DNA from: Roseibium sp. HPY-6
Lineage (GTDB): Bacteria > Pseudomonadota > Alphaproteobacteria > Rhizobiales > Stappiaceae
Length of the DNA stretch: 64,000 nt
NCBI RefSeq assembly: GCF_040530035.1
Contig: NZ_JBEWCD010000003.1
Span: 840,192 to 904,191 of the forward strand
Direction of reading: 5' to 3'
Shown here: positions 35,674-43,441 of the stretch, piece by piece
How the letters are laid out: every line of letters begins with the position of its first letter
How positions within the stretch are numbered: the stretch's first letter is position 1
The notes under the pieces: model-generated
The model's input: the letters and a program-made list of their open reading frames with translations, nothing else
Databases searched by the model: none
Told to the model about the DNA's origin: nothing
Made by a program: the position numbers and the translations under genes

Positions 35674-36395
35674 GTGAATTCACGGCAGTCGTGACCGGCG
35701 GCAACAAGGGCATCGGCGCGGATCTTGCCGAAAAACTTCTCGGTCAAGGCTATACGGTTGTCTCTGTGGCGCGCTCGGCTCCCGACAAGGTGCATCCCAA
35801 TCTGCACTCGGTTGAAGCGGATTTGCTCGATCCGGCAGCCGTTTCGGACGCGGCCAAGGCCATTCAGTCTGAATTCGACGTGTCTCACCTCATTCACAAT
35901 GCCGGCCTGATCTGGCCGAACCTTGTGGAAGAGGCAAAGCCTGAGGACATAACGGGACTTGCGCAACTTCATCTCGGCTCGGCCCTGACGCTCTTGCAGG
36001 CTGTCTTGCCCGGCATGAAGGACCGCCGGTTCGGCCGCGTGATGTTCAATGCATCCCGTGCAGCGCTTGGCGCTCCGACGCGCACGGCTTACAGCGCAAG
36101 CAAGGCCGGAATGATCGGGATGGCACGCACCTGGGCGCTTGAGCTTGCGCCGCACGGGATCACCGTCAATGTTGTCGCGCCCGGACCGATCCTGACCGAC
36201 AATTTCTGGGGCATTGTCGAGAAAGACAGCCCGCAACAGGAGGCGCTTGCCAAGCGTATTCCGGTCGGGCGGATCGGAACGGTGCAGGACGTGACCAACG
36301 CCTTCCTCTTTTTCTGCAATCCGGAAAACAGCTTCGTTACTGGACAGACGCTCTATGTCTGCGGTGGGGCCAGCGTCGGTACACTGACCATCTAA
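35670..36395 (+). CDS. Short-chain dehydrogenase/reductase (intact)
   Basis: SDR of 241 residues with all hallmarks: TGGNKGIG near residue 9, HNAG, and YSASK in the catalytic position (RTAYSASKAGMIGMART). Unlike the fusion upstream, this one should be catalytically competent, for example in oxidising the cis-dihydrodiol or a hydroxyacyl-CoA. ATG at 35670 overlaps the cyclase stop; last gene of the operon, 9 bp from the convergent thioesterase. Confidence 0.92.
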   Translation: MSEFTAVVTGGNKGIGADLAEKLLGQGYTVVSVARSAPDKVHPNLHSVEADLLDPAAVSDAAKAIQSEFDVSHLIHNAGLIWPNLVEEAKPEDITGLAQLHLGSALTLLQAVLPGMKDRRFGRVMFNASRAALGAPTRTAYSASKAGMIGMARTWALELAPHGITVNVVAPGPILTDNFWGIVEKDSPQQEALAKRIPVGRIGTVQDVTNAFLFFCNPENSFVTGQTLYVCGGASVGTLTI

Positions 36396-36404
36396 CCGGA
36401 CAGA

Positions 36405-36839
36405 TCACGCTTCGGCATCCGAACTCGGAATACAGGCCAGCAGCGCCGCCTTGACGTCTTCCGGCCACGGGATCGACGTATGCTCGTCCAGATTGCTGGC
36501 GGCCAGCACCTGTGTGCTGGACCAGCGTTTCTCGCCCTTGCAGCTGATCTCGTGGTGGATGGTTACGGAAGACCGCCCGACCCGCTGGACCGTCACCTCG
36601 AACTCAAGCTCCTCGCCGAAGAAAGACGGGCTCGAAAAGTCGCTCGAGATGTGAACGGTCGGTGTGCCCCACCGCTCTTCCCAGATGATCTTGTGCCAGG
36701 GATATCCCAGGTGCAGCCAGAATTCTTCATTCACACCGTTGAGGATATTCAGATAGGACGGGAAATAAGCCGTCCCGGAGATGTCGCAGTCGCCAAAGTT
36801 GAGCATGCGTTTGGTTCTGAAGGGTATTTCCAATTCCAT
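36405..36839 (-). CDS. 4-hydroxybenzoyl-CoA thioesterase-like hotdog protein
   Basis: Single-hotdog thioesterase of about 144 residues. It shows MLNFGDCDISGTAYFPSYLN, the hotdog active-site helix with the Asp nucleophile/base pattern of 4HBT enzymes (G-D-C-D). It probably releases CoA from a pathway intermediate or salvages CoA. ATG at 36839 is directly preceded by GGGAGG with almost no spacing, unusual; an ATG at 36923 has no SD. Convergent to the dioxygenase operon. Confidence 0.82.
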   Translation of the reverse strand: MELEIPFRTKRMLNFGDCDISGTAYFPSYLNILNGVNEEFWLHLGYPWHKIIWEERWGTPTVHISSDFSSPSFFGEELEFEVTVQRVGRSSVTIHHEISCKGEKRWSSTQVLAASNLDEHTSIPWPEDVKAALLACIPSSDAEA

Positions 36840-37118
36840 CCTCCCTCGAATGTCGCCCAGATATACAATGAAATCCGTTTCGGATGCACAAGAATTCGGC
36901 TTCAGTGAAGTTTGTGTTTGCATTTATCGGCCGGTCGGTCAATAATACGACGCAGAGAATAGATGGCTCAAACAGCTTGCCAGGAGCGCTTGTTCTTGCG
37001 TGGAAAAACCCATGAATGAGCAGGCAAGCCTTGGGTTTCTTGCGTTCAGGGTGCGTTTTGCGAGATAAATTTGAGGTTGCAAGTGCGGGCCGGAACTATC
37101 TTCCGGATTGTAAAAAAT

Positions 37119-37134
37119 ATATGCAGTTTCATAT
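37119..37134. promoter_or_regulatory. Second copy of the MarR-type palindrome
   Basis: ATATGCAGTTTCATAT differs from the dioxygenase-operon operator at two positions, both in the left arm. It ends 3 bp before a TTGACA box. The rest of the gap 36840-37233 holds nothing coding that I can support. Confidence 0.55.
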
Positions 37135-37137
37135 TTC

Positions 37138-37167
37138 TTGACAAACCTTCACCCAGGGTGAAACTAT
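37138..37167 (+). promoter_or_regulatory. Candidate promoter of the TRAP operon
   Basis: A consensus TTGACA (37138-37143) is followed after 18 bases by AACTAT (37162-37167). It drives the TRAP binding protein 67 bp downstream. The operator lies just upstream of -35, a position compatible with activation or with blocking polymerase. Confidence 0.5.
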
Positions 37168-37233
37168 TCCAGGGATGTCTCGGGCGAAGTGGAGGAGCCC
37201 GCGCAAAAGACCCGTTGTTCAAGGGAGAGGAAC

Positions 37234-38250
37234 ATGAAGTCGCTTTTCAGGATAGCAGGTGCAACCGCCGTTTCGCTTTGCCTTAGTGTCTCGGCACTCT
37301 CGGCAGAAACAGTGCTCAAGGTATCGAGCTGGTTGCCGCCGACCCACGGTATCAATACGGAAATTTTCGCCGGCCTCATTGACATGATGGAAGAGGCGAC
37401 GGACGGCGAAGTGACCGGCGAACTTGTCTTCGGTCTGGCGCCGCCACCGGCTCAGATGGATCTGGTGCTTGATGGCGCAGCCGACATGGCAATCATTTTC
37501 CATGGCTACCAGCCAGGCCGCTTCGTCGCCACGAAACTGATCGAATTGCCCGGCTACGAGGGCAGCGCGGAAGCCGCCTCGGTTGCTTATTGGCGTGTCC
37601 ATGAAGAGCATCTGAACAAGCTGGACGAGCACCGCGGCGTCAAGGTGATCTCCTTGAACACGCACGGTCCGGGGCAGATCCACTCCAACAAGGATGTGGC
37701 AACTCTGGCCGACATGAACGGTTTGAAAACCCGCATCGGCGGTGGTGTCGCCGGTGACGTTGGCGCGGCTCTTGGGCTGATCGGAATTAACGTCCCGGCG
37801 CCGAAAGTTTACGAAACGCTCGATTCCGGCGCTGCAGATGCGGTCGCCATGAATGTCGGCGAGCGCGTCGGTTTCAAGCTCAATGAAGTCGCCAAAAACC
37901 TCTATGACATGCCGGGCGGCCTCTATCGCGGATCTTTCGCGATCATCATGAGCCAGGAGACCTTTGACGGTCTTCCGGAAAATGTCCAAAAGGCCCTCGA
38001 CGAAAATGTCTTTGGCGAACCCGCCAGCCGCATGGCCGGCGCTGCCTGGGACAAGTCCGACAAGATCGCCTATGAGGCAACGAAAAGTGCCGAAGGAACG
38101 AAGATCATTTCGGCAAGCGAGGATGACGTCGCCGCGTTCGAAAAAATCTCGAAGGACGTAACCGACAAGGTTCTGGGCGAGCTCCAGGAAGCCGGACTCG
38201 ACGCCCAGGCGGCCTACGAGATGGTCAAGAAAGAGATGGCCGGAAACTGA
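37234..38250 (+). CDS. TRAP transporter solute-binding protein (DctP family)
   Basis: Periplasmic binding protein of 338 residues. Signal peptide MKSLFRIAGATAVSLCLSVSALS, cleavage near residue 22, then ETVLKVSSWLPPTHGINTEIFAG. The ligand-carboxylate arginine segment is probably GLKTRIGGG (about residues 166-174). It does not look like the ectoine binder TeaA that I remember. The ATG at 37234 has AGGGAGAGG upstream; the frame is open from 37189. A strong hairpin after the gene separates it from the permease genes. Confidence 0.92.
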   Translation: MKSLFRIAGATAVSLCLSVSALSAETVLKVSSWLPPTHGINTEIFAGLIDMMEEATDGEVTGELVFGLAPPPAQMDLVLDGAADMAIIFHGYQPGRFVATKLIELPGYEGSAEAASVAYWRVHEEHLNKLDEHRGVKVISLNTHGPGQIHSNKDVATLADMNGLKTRIGGGVAGDVGAALGLIGINVPAPKVYETLDSGAADAVAMNVGERVGFKLNEVAKNLYDMPGGLYRGSFAIIMSQETFDGLPENVQKALDENVFGEPASRMAGAAWDKSDKIAYEATKSAEGTKIISASEDDVAAFEKISKDVTDKVLGELQEAGLDAQAAYEMVKKEMAGN

Positions 38251-38257
38251 CGGCACC

Positions 38258-38286
38258 CGGCGGTCCGGAGTGACTTCGGACCGCCG
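38258..38286 (+). terminator. Intra-operon hairpin after the TRAP binding-protein gene
   Basis: Perfect 10-bp stem CGGCGGTCCG / CGGACCGCCG with a nine-base loop, 8 bp after the stop. No T-tract follows. Probably a transcript-stabilising or attenuating hairpin that lets the binding protein be made in excess over the permease. Confidence 0.6.
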
Positions 38287-38304
38287 ACTTCAAAAGGATC
38301 TGTC

Positions 38305-38802
38305 GTGTCGAACCTGTTGAAGCTGGCGGGGCGCCTGCCGGCAATGCTCGCCTCGTTTGCCCTTTTTGTACTCATGGTGATGACTTTCTGCGACGTCATC
38401 CTGCGCTCGGTGTTTAATGCACCGATCGAAGTGGCGGCTGATATGACACGGCTTTTGATGGCGATCATGGTGTTCTCCGTTCTGCCCGTTGTCTCGGCTC
38501 AGGGCGGCCATATCAGCGTCGACCTGCTCGACGGGTTCTTCAAGCGAAACCACCTGGCGCGCTGGCGCGATGCCTTCACCAACCTCTTTTGCGGCATAAT
38601 CCTGATCTGGCCTGCCTTACGTGTCTTTGTGCTTGCCGAGCGCAGCAGATCCTACGGCGATCTGATGGAATACCTTCGTTTGCCCTTGCATTACGTGGGC
38701 TGGTTCATAGCCGCCGTCACCGCTATCACGTCCGTCGTTCTGATTGTCCGGGGCCTCGGCTATCTCTTCACTCCGAAACTGATGAGCGCGCCGGATGCTT
38801 GA
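38305..38802 (+). CDS. TRAP transporter small permease (DctQ family)
   Basis: Inner-membrane protein of 165 residues with four hydrophobic helices, beginning FALFVLMVMTFCDVILRSVFNAPIE, the classical DctQ N-terminal pattern. Start is GTG at 38305 with AAAAGGA upstream. Overlaps the large permease by eight bases. Confidence 0.92.
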   Translation: MSNLLKLAGRLPAMLASFALFVLMVMTFCDVILRSVFNAPIEVAADMTRLLMAIMVFSVLPVVSAQGGHISVDLLDGFFKRNHLARWRDAFTNLFCGIILIWPALRVFVLAERSRSYGDLMEYLRLPLHYVGWFIAAVTAITSVVLIVRGLGYLFTPKLMSAPDA

Positions 38803-40108
38803 AGGTCTCCTCGGGTTCGCAGCGGTCCTTGTTCTTGTCATGCTGCGCATTCCCATCGCCTTTGCGATGGGCTTTGTCGGCATGATCGGCTTCATGCTCG
38901 AAACCAGCTACAGGGCGTCGATTTCGATGGCGGCGCGCCTGATCATCGACACGTCTCAGGATTACGGCCTTTCGGTCGTGCCGCTCTTCATCCTGATGGG
39001 TCTCTTCGTCAACAAGGCGGGTATCAGCCGGGAACTCTATGCCGCGTCCAATGCCTTTCTCGGACACCTCAGGGGCGGATTGGCCATGGCGACAATCGTT
39101 GCCTGCGGAGGCTTTGCAGCGATTTCGGGATCTTCGCTCGCAACAGCCGCGACCATGTCGAAAGTCGCCATGCCGGAGATGCGTCGCTTCAATTACAGCG
39201 ACAAGCTGTCAACCGCATCGATTGCTGCTGGCGGAACACTCGGCATCCTGATACCGCCCTCCGTCATTCTTGTGATTTACGGCCTGCTGACTGAAACATC
39301 GATCGGCAAACTCTTCGTGGCCGGCGTCATTCCGGGCGTCATCGGAATTCTTCTTTATCTCGTGGCCGTCAAGTTCACGGTTTGGCGTGATCCGGACGCA
39401 GGTCCCGCCGGCCCGCGCGCGACGACGTCGCAAAAGCTGGCCGCGTTAAAGGACGTCTGGGCGGTCCTGCTTCTGTTCTTCCTCGTGATCGGTGGGCTCT
39501 ATGGTCTGTTTGACGTGCCGCCGCTGAACCTGAGCTTCTCGCCGACGGAAGCAGCCGGCATGGGCGCGATGGGGGCATTCCTGATCGCAATCGCGCGCCG
39601 TCGCCTGTCGATGTCGGCGACATTGGAAGCGCTTCGCGAAACCGCCATGACGTCGGCAGGTCTCTTTGCCGTTCTGATCGGTGCCTGGATCTTTTCGAAC
39701 TTTGTCAATGTCGCCGGTCTTCCGGCCGCGCTCAGCGACCTGGTGACGGCCTACGACCTGGCCCCGTGGGTGGTCATGTGCATCATTTTGCTGATCTACA
39801 TCGTGCTCGGCTGCGTGTTCGAAAGCCTTTCCATGTTGCTTCTGACCGTGCCGATCTTCTTCCCGATCGTAACGGGGCTCGGCTACGATCCGATCTGGTT
39901 CGGCATCATCGTCGTTGTCGTGACCGAAATCAGCCTGATCACCCCGCCCGTCGGACTGAATGTCTTTGTCTTGCGGGCAGTCGTCGGGGATGTGCCGACA
40001 GCCACCATTTTCAAGGGTGTCACGCCGTTCTGGGCGGTCGACATCATCAGGCTGCTTATGCTGTTGCTCTTGCCTGCGCTGGTTCTGTTTTTGCCGAACC
40101 AGATGTAG
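38795..40108 (+). CDS. TRAP transporter large permease (DctM family)
   Basis: Transport channel of 437 residues with about twelve hydrophobic helices. Family landmarks include ALFILMG-like VPLFILMGLFVNKAGIS, ATAATMSKVAMPEM, and GGTLGILIPPSVILVIYG. With the binding protein and small permease it forms a sodium-coupled importer of an organic acid. Shared operator with the dioxygenase operon suggests its solute is that operon's substrate. Confidence 0.93.
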   Translation: MLEGLLGFAAVLVLVMLRIPIAFAMGFVGMIGFMLETSYRASISMAARLIIDTSQDYGLSVVPLFILMGLFVNKAGISRELYAASNAFLGHLRGGLAMATIVACGGFAAISGSSLATAATMSKVAMPEMRRFNYSDKLSTASIAAGGTLGILIPPSVILVIYGLLTETSIGKLFVAGVIPGVIGILLYLVAVKFTVWRDPDAGPAGPRATTSQKLAALKDVWAVLLLFFLVIGGLYGLFDVPPLNLSFSPTEAAGMGAMGAFLIAIARRRLSMSATLEALRETAMTSAGLFAVLIGAWIFSNFVNVAGLPAALSDLVTAYDLAPWVVMCIILLIYIVLGCVFESLSMLLLTVPIFFPIVTGLGYDPIWFGIIVVVVTEISLITPPVGLNVFVLRAVVGDVPTATIFKGVTPFWAVDIIRLLMLLLLPALVLFLPNQM

Positions 40109-40142
40109 TCGGGAAAGAGCGTAGAGCCTGAAACGCATGCCT

Positions 40143-40176
40143 CCCGGGCGGACGTTCCGACTATCGATCCGCCGGG
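40143..40176 (+). terminator. Hairpin between the TRAP operon and eutB
   Basis: CCCGGGCGGA pairs with TCCGCCGGG (9 bp with one bulged G) across a 15-base loop. The downstream sequence is only moderately T-rich. Possible terminator separating the transporter from the ectoine genes. Confidence 0.4.
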
Positions 40177-40228
40177 TTCACGCTTTCTATTTGATTGATC
40201 TTTACGATGAAAAGGCTTGAATGAGGGC

Positions 40229-41236
40229 ATGAACAAACATGCCCTCCATTTCAGTCCTGATGACATCGCGCGCGCCCGGCGTCGGATTGCAGGCAAGGTG
40301 CTTAGAACGCCGTTGGTACAGTCGCAGGCCTTGAGCGAGGCGAGCGGGGTTCCGGTCCATTTGAAGCTGGAGCAACTGCAGACGACCGGCAGCTTCAAGC
40401 TGCGCGGTGCGACCAACGCGGTTCTGGCTCTTGATGAAACGTCCAGGGCAAATGGGGTCGTTGGCGTCTCGACCGGCAACCATGGGCGAGGACTTGCCTA
40501 CGCGGCGCGGGAGGCGGGGATCAAATGCATTATTTGCATGTCCTGCCTTGTGCCGCAGAACAAGATCGATGGCATAAGGGCGCAGGGAGCGGAAGTGCGG
40601 ATCGTCGGGTCCTCTCAGGATGAAGCCCAGCTTGAAGTCGACAGATTGGTCGCTGAAGGAGGGATGACACTGATCCCCCCGTTTGATCATGCGGATATCA
40701 TTGCCGGACAGGGAACTGTGGGCCTCGAAATCCTGGAAGATGTTCCGGAAGTCGGAACCATACTTGTGCCGCTTTCCGGTGGCGGGCTCATATCCGGGGT
40801 CGCCGCCGGCATAAAGGCTGCCAAACCGGACGCGAGGATCATCGGTGTCTCCATGGAGTGCGGTGCGGCGATGGCCGCCTCACTGGACGCAGGGCACCCT
40901 GTTCAGGTGCCGGAGCAGCCGACGCTGGCAGACTCGCTTGGCGGGGGCATCGGTCTCGATAATAAATTCACGTTCAGCATCACACGAAGCCTCGTCGATC
41001 AGACCGTACTTCTGAGCGAAACGGAAATCGCCGACGGCATGCGGCATGCCTACTGGGAGGAACGGCAGGTAGTTGAGGGGTCTGGCGCGGTTGGCGTTGC
41101 CGCAATTCTGTCGAAGAAGGCAATCCTGTCGGGCCCTGTCGTCGTTCTGCTGACCGGCTGCAATATCGACATGAACATGCACAGGCGCATCATCTGCAGG
41201 GAAACTTTGGATCTGATGCACGAAGGGGAGGGCTAA
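40229..41236 (+). CDS. eutB: Hydroxyectoine utilisation dehydratase EutB (threonine-dehydratase-like)
   Basis: PLP fold-type II enzyme of about 335 residues. The PLP lysine is K57 in TTGSFKLRGATNA; the phosphate-binding glycine loop is SGGGLISG. In ectoine-degrading bacteria EutB is proposed to act with EutC in converting hydroxyectoine to ectoine. The assignment rests on the eutB-eutC-doeA-doeB order. ATG at 40229 follows GAGGG closely; TTG at 40217 is in frame. Confidence 0.86.
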   Translation: MNKHALHFSPDDIARARRRIAGKVLRTPLVQSQALSEASGVPVHLKLEQLQTTGSFKLRGATNAVLALDETSRANGVVGVSTGNHGRGLAYAAREAGIKCIICMSCLVPQNKIDGIRAQGAEVRIVGSSQDEAQLEVDRLVAEGGMTLIPPFDHADIIAGQGTVGLEILEDVPEVGTILVPLSGGGLISGVAAGIKAAKPDARIIGVSMECGAAMAASLDAGHPVQVPEQPTLADSLGGGIGLDNKFTFSITRSLVDQTVLLSETEIADGMRHAYWEERQVVEGSGAVGVAAILSKKAILSGPVVVLLTGCNIDMNMHRRIICRETLDLMHEGEG

Positions 41237-41239
41237 GGA

Positions 41240-42232
41240 TTGCCCGAGATCAGGATACTCACCGAGGTCGACCTGCGAGAAATCGTCAAGCTGGATATCG
41301 AGGCCGTCGACTGCGTCGAGCGCGCTTTCTCGCTTCTGGCAGCTGGAGGTGTCGAGATGCCGCCGATCCTTTCCATGCTGATCCCTGCGTTTCACGGCGA
41401 AGTCGACGTCAAGACCGCCTATGTGCCAGGAATTGACAGCTATGCGATCAAGATGGCGTCCGGGTTCTTCGACAACCCGAAACAGGGTCTTCCGAGCGCA
41501 TCGGGACTGATGGTCCTGTTCTCAGCGCGCACTGGTTTCGTTGAAGCGCTGCTCCTGGACAATGGCTATCTGACGGACATCCGAACCGCGGCTGCCGGCG
41601 CGGTGGCTGCAAAGCACCTGGCGCCCGAAACCGCCAGAACGGCTTGTATTGTCGGCGCGGGCGCACAGGCAAAACTTCAGCTTCAGGCCCTGTGCCTTGT
41701 GCGGTCCATCGAGAAAGTCTCCTTCTGGGCAAGGGACATCTCGAAAGCGCAGTCGGCTGCCGATGAGATGGCCGACGTCCTTGGCATTCAGGCGAGTAGC
41801 GCATCACAGCTAGAGCAGGCGGTCCGTGAAGCCGATGTCATTGTCACCACGACACCAAGTGCGGAGCCGCTGATCAACGCGGACTGGCTGCGCCCCGGAC
41901 ATCACGTTACGGCGATGGGGTCGGATCAGGAGCACAAGCTGGAACTGGAGCCTGCCTGTCTCGCGGCGGCCGATCTCTATGTTCCCGACCGGCAATCGCA
42001 AACGGCAATTCTCGGAGAACTGCATCACGCCATCGCTGCCGGGATCATAGACAACAATCGCCGGTTTGATGAACTCGGTGACATCGTCGCGGGCAAGGCA
42101 AAAGGCCGCGGCGATGCAAAGCAGATCACGATCTGCGACCTGACGGGAACGGGCATACAGGATACGGCCATCGCGACCTTTGCACGTCAGCGCGCAGAAG
42201 CCTCGGGCGCCGGAACACAAATTGAGTCCTGA
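41240..42232 (+). CDS. eutC: Ectoine utilisation protein EutC (ornithine cyclodeaminase-like)
   Basis: Protein of 330 residues in the ornithine cyclodeaminase/mu-crystallin family. It has a Rossmann segment CIVGAGAQAKLQLQAL, TTTPSAEPLI and the C-terminal ICDLTGTGIQDTAIATFA. TTG start at 41240 with GGGGAGGGCTAAGGA upstream. Thought to cooperate with EutB in hydroxyectoine conversion. Confidence 0.87.
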   Translation: MPEIRILTEVDLREIVKLDIEAVDCVERAFSLLAAGGVEMPPILSMLIPAFHGEVDVKTAYVPGIDSYAIKMASGFFDNPKQGLPSASGLMVLFSARTGFVEALLLDNGYLTDIRTAAAGAVAAKHLAPETARTACIVGAGAQAKLQLQALCLVRSIEKVSFWARDISKAQSAADEMADVLGIQASSASQLEQAVREADVIVTTTPSAEPLINADWLRPGHHVTAMGSDQEHKLELEPACLAAADLYVPDRQSQTAILGELHHAIAAGIIDNNRRFDELGDIVAGKAKGRGDAKQITICDLTGTGIQDTAIATFARQRAEASGAGTQIES

Positions 42233-42251
42233 CGTTTATTGGAATCCATTC

Positions 42252-43439
42252 ATGATCGAACCGACGTTGCATTTCACCAGGGACGAATACCGGACAAGGA
42301 TCGGCAAGACCCGAAAGGCGATGGAAAAGGCCGGGGTGGACCTGATCATCGTTTCAGATCCCTCAAATATGGCCTGGCTGACCGGGTATGACGGCTGGTC
42401 GTTCTACGTGCACCAGGCAGTCCTGTTGGGACTGGACGGAGACCCGATCTGGTTCGGACGTGGGCAGGATGCGCAGGGCGCGCTCCGAACCTGTTTCATG
42501 CATCCCGACAACATCATCGGCTACCCGGACAACTACGTTCAATCGACGGAGTGCCATCCGATGGATTTTCTGTCGGTCTGGATCGCTGACTGGGGATTGC
42601 CGTCTGCGCGGATCGGCGTTGAGATGGACAATTACTGGTTTACCGCCAAGAGTTTTGCCTCACTGCAAAAGCATCTGCCGAATGCGGTATTCCGGGACAT
42701 CACCGCGCTTGTGAACTGGCAGAGGGCTGTGAAATCGGGGCAGGAACTTGCTTACATGCGCACAGCCGGAAAGCTGGTTGAAAAAATCCACGCGCGCATT
42801 CTGGAAAAGACGGAGCCCGGTCTTCGCAAGTGTGACCTCGTCGCGGATATCTACGACGCCGGATTGAGATATGACGACGCCCTGGAGGCAGGCGGGGATT
42901 ATCCCGCCATTGTCCCGCTGCTGCCATCCGGAAGCGACGCGGCAGCGCCTCACCTGACCTGGGACGGTAGGCCGATGAAATCCGGAGAAGGCACGTTTTT
43001 CGAAGTGGCTGGGGCCTATCGGCGATATCACTGCCCGCTCTCCAGGACACTCTTTCTCGGAAAGCCGACGCAGACCTTCCTCGACGCTGAAAAGGCCGTT
43101 CTGGAAGGCATGGAGGCAGGGCTTGAAGCGGCCCGCGCAGGTAATCTGTGCGAGGACATAGCCCACGCGTTTTTCACCGTCTTGAAGAAATACGGTATCA
43201 CCAAGGACAACCGGACCGGTTATCCGATCGGCATTTCCTATCCGCCTGATTGGGGCGAACGCACGATGTCGCTGCGCAGCGGTGACCGAACCGTCCTGCA
43301 GGAAAACATGACGTTTCATTTCATGACCGGTCTCTGGATGGAGGACTGGGGTTTTGAAATCACCGAAAGCATTGTCATTCGGGATGGTGCGCCCGAATGC
43401 CTGGCCAACGTTCCCCGCAAGCTGTTCGTGAAGGAATGA
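42252..43439 (+). CDS. doeA: Ectoine hydrolase DoeA (M24 creatinase/prolidase fold)
   Basis: Pita-bread-fold hydrolase of 395 residues. It opens the ectoine pyrimidine ring to give N-acetyl-diaminobutyrate. The N-terminal creatinase-type domain contains DPSNMAWLTGYDGWSFYVHQ; the C-terminal domain begins QELAYMRTAGKLVEKIHARI and ends with FHFMTGLWMEDWGFEITESI. ATG at 42252 lies 19 bp after eutC; the longer frame from 42180 overlaps eutC and is rejected. The symbol eutD is used for the same gene. Confidence 0.9.
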   Translation: MIEPTLHFTRDEYRTRIGKTRKAMEKAGVDLIIVSDPSNMAWLTGYDGWSFYVHQAVLLGLDGDPIWFGRGQDAQGALRTCFMHPDNIIGYPDNYVQSTECHPMDFLSVWIADWGLPSARIGVEMDNYWFTAKSFASLQKHLPNAVFRDITALVNWQRAVKSGQELAYMRTAGKLVEKIHARILEKTEPGLRKCDLVADIYDAGLRYDDALEAGGDYPAIVPLLPSGSDAAAPHLTWDGRPMKSGEGTFFEVAGAYRRYHCPLSRTLFLGKPTQTFLDAEKAVLEGMEAGLEAARAGNLCEDIAHAFFTVLKKYGITKDNRTGYPIGISYPPDWGERTMSLRSGDRTVLQENMTFHFMTGLWMEDWGFEITESIVIRDGAPECLANVPRKLFVKE

Positions 43440-43441
43440 CC

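Noticed and set aside
37234..40108. TRAP system as the ectoine transporter TeaABC/UehABC
   Set aside because: The binding protein sequence does not resemble TeaA as I know it, and its promoter carries the dioxygenase-operon palindrome. Not strictly excluded because eutB follows.
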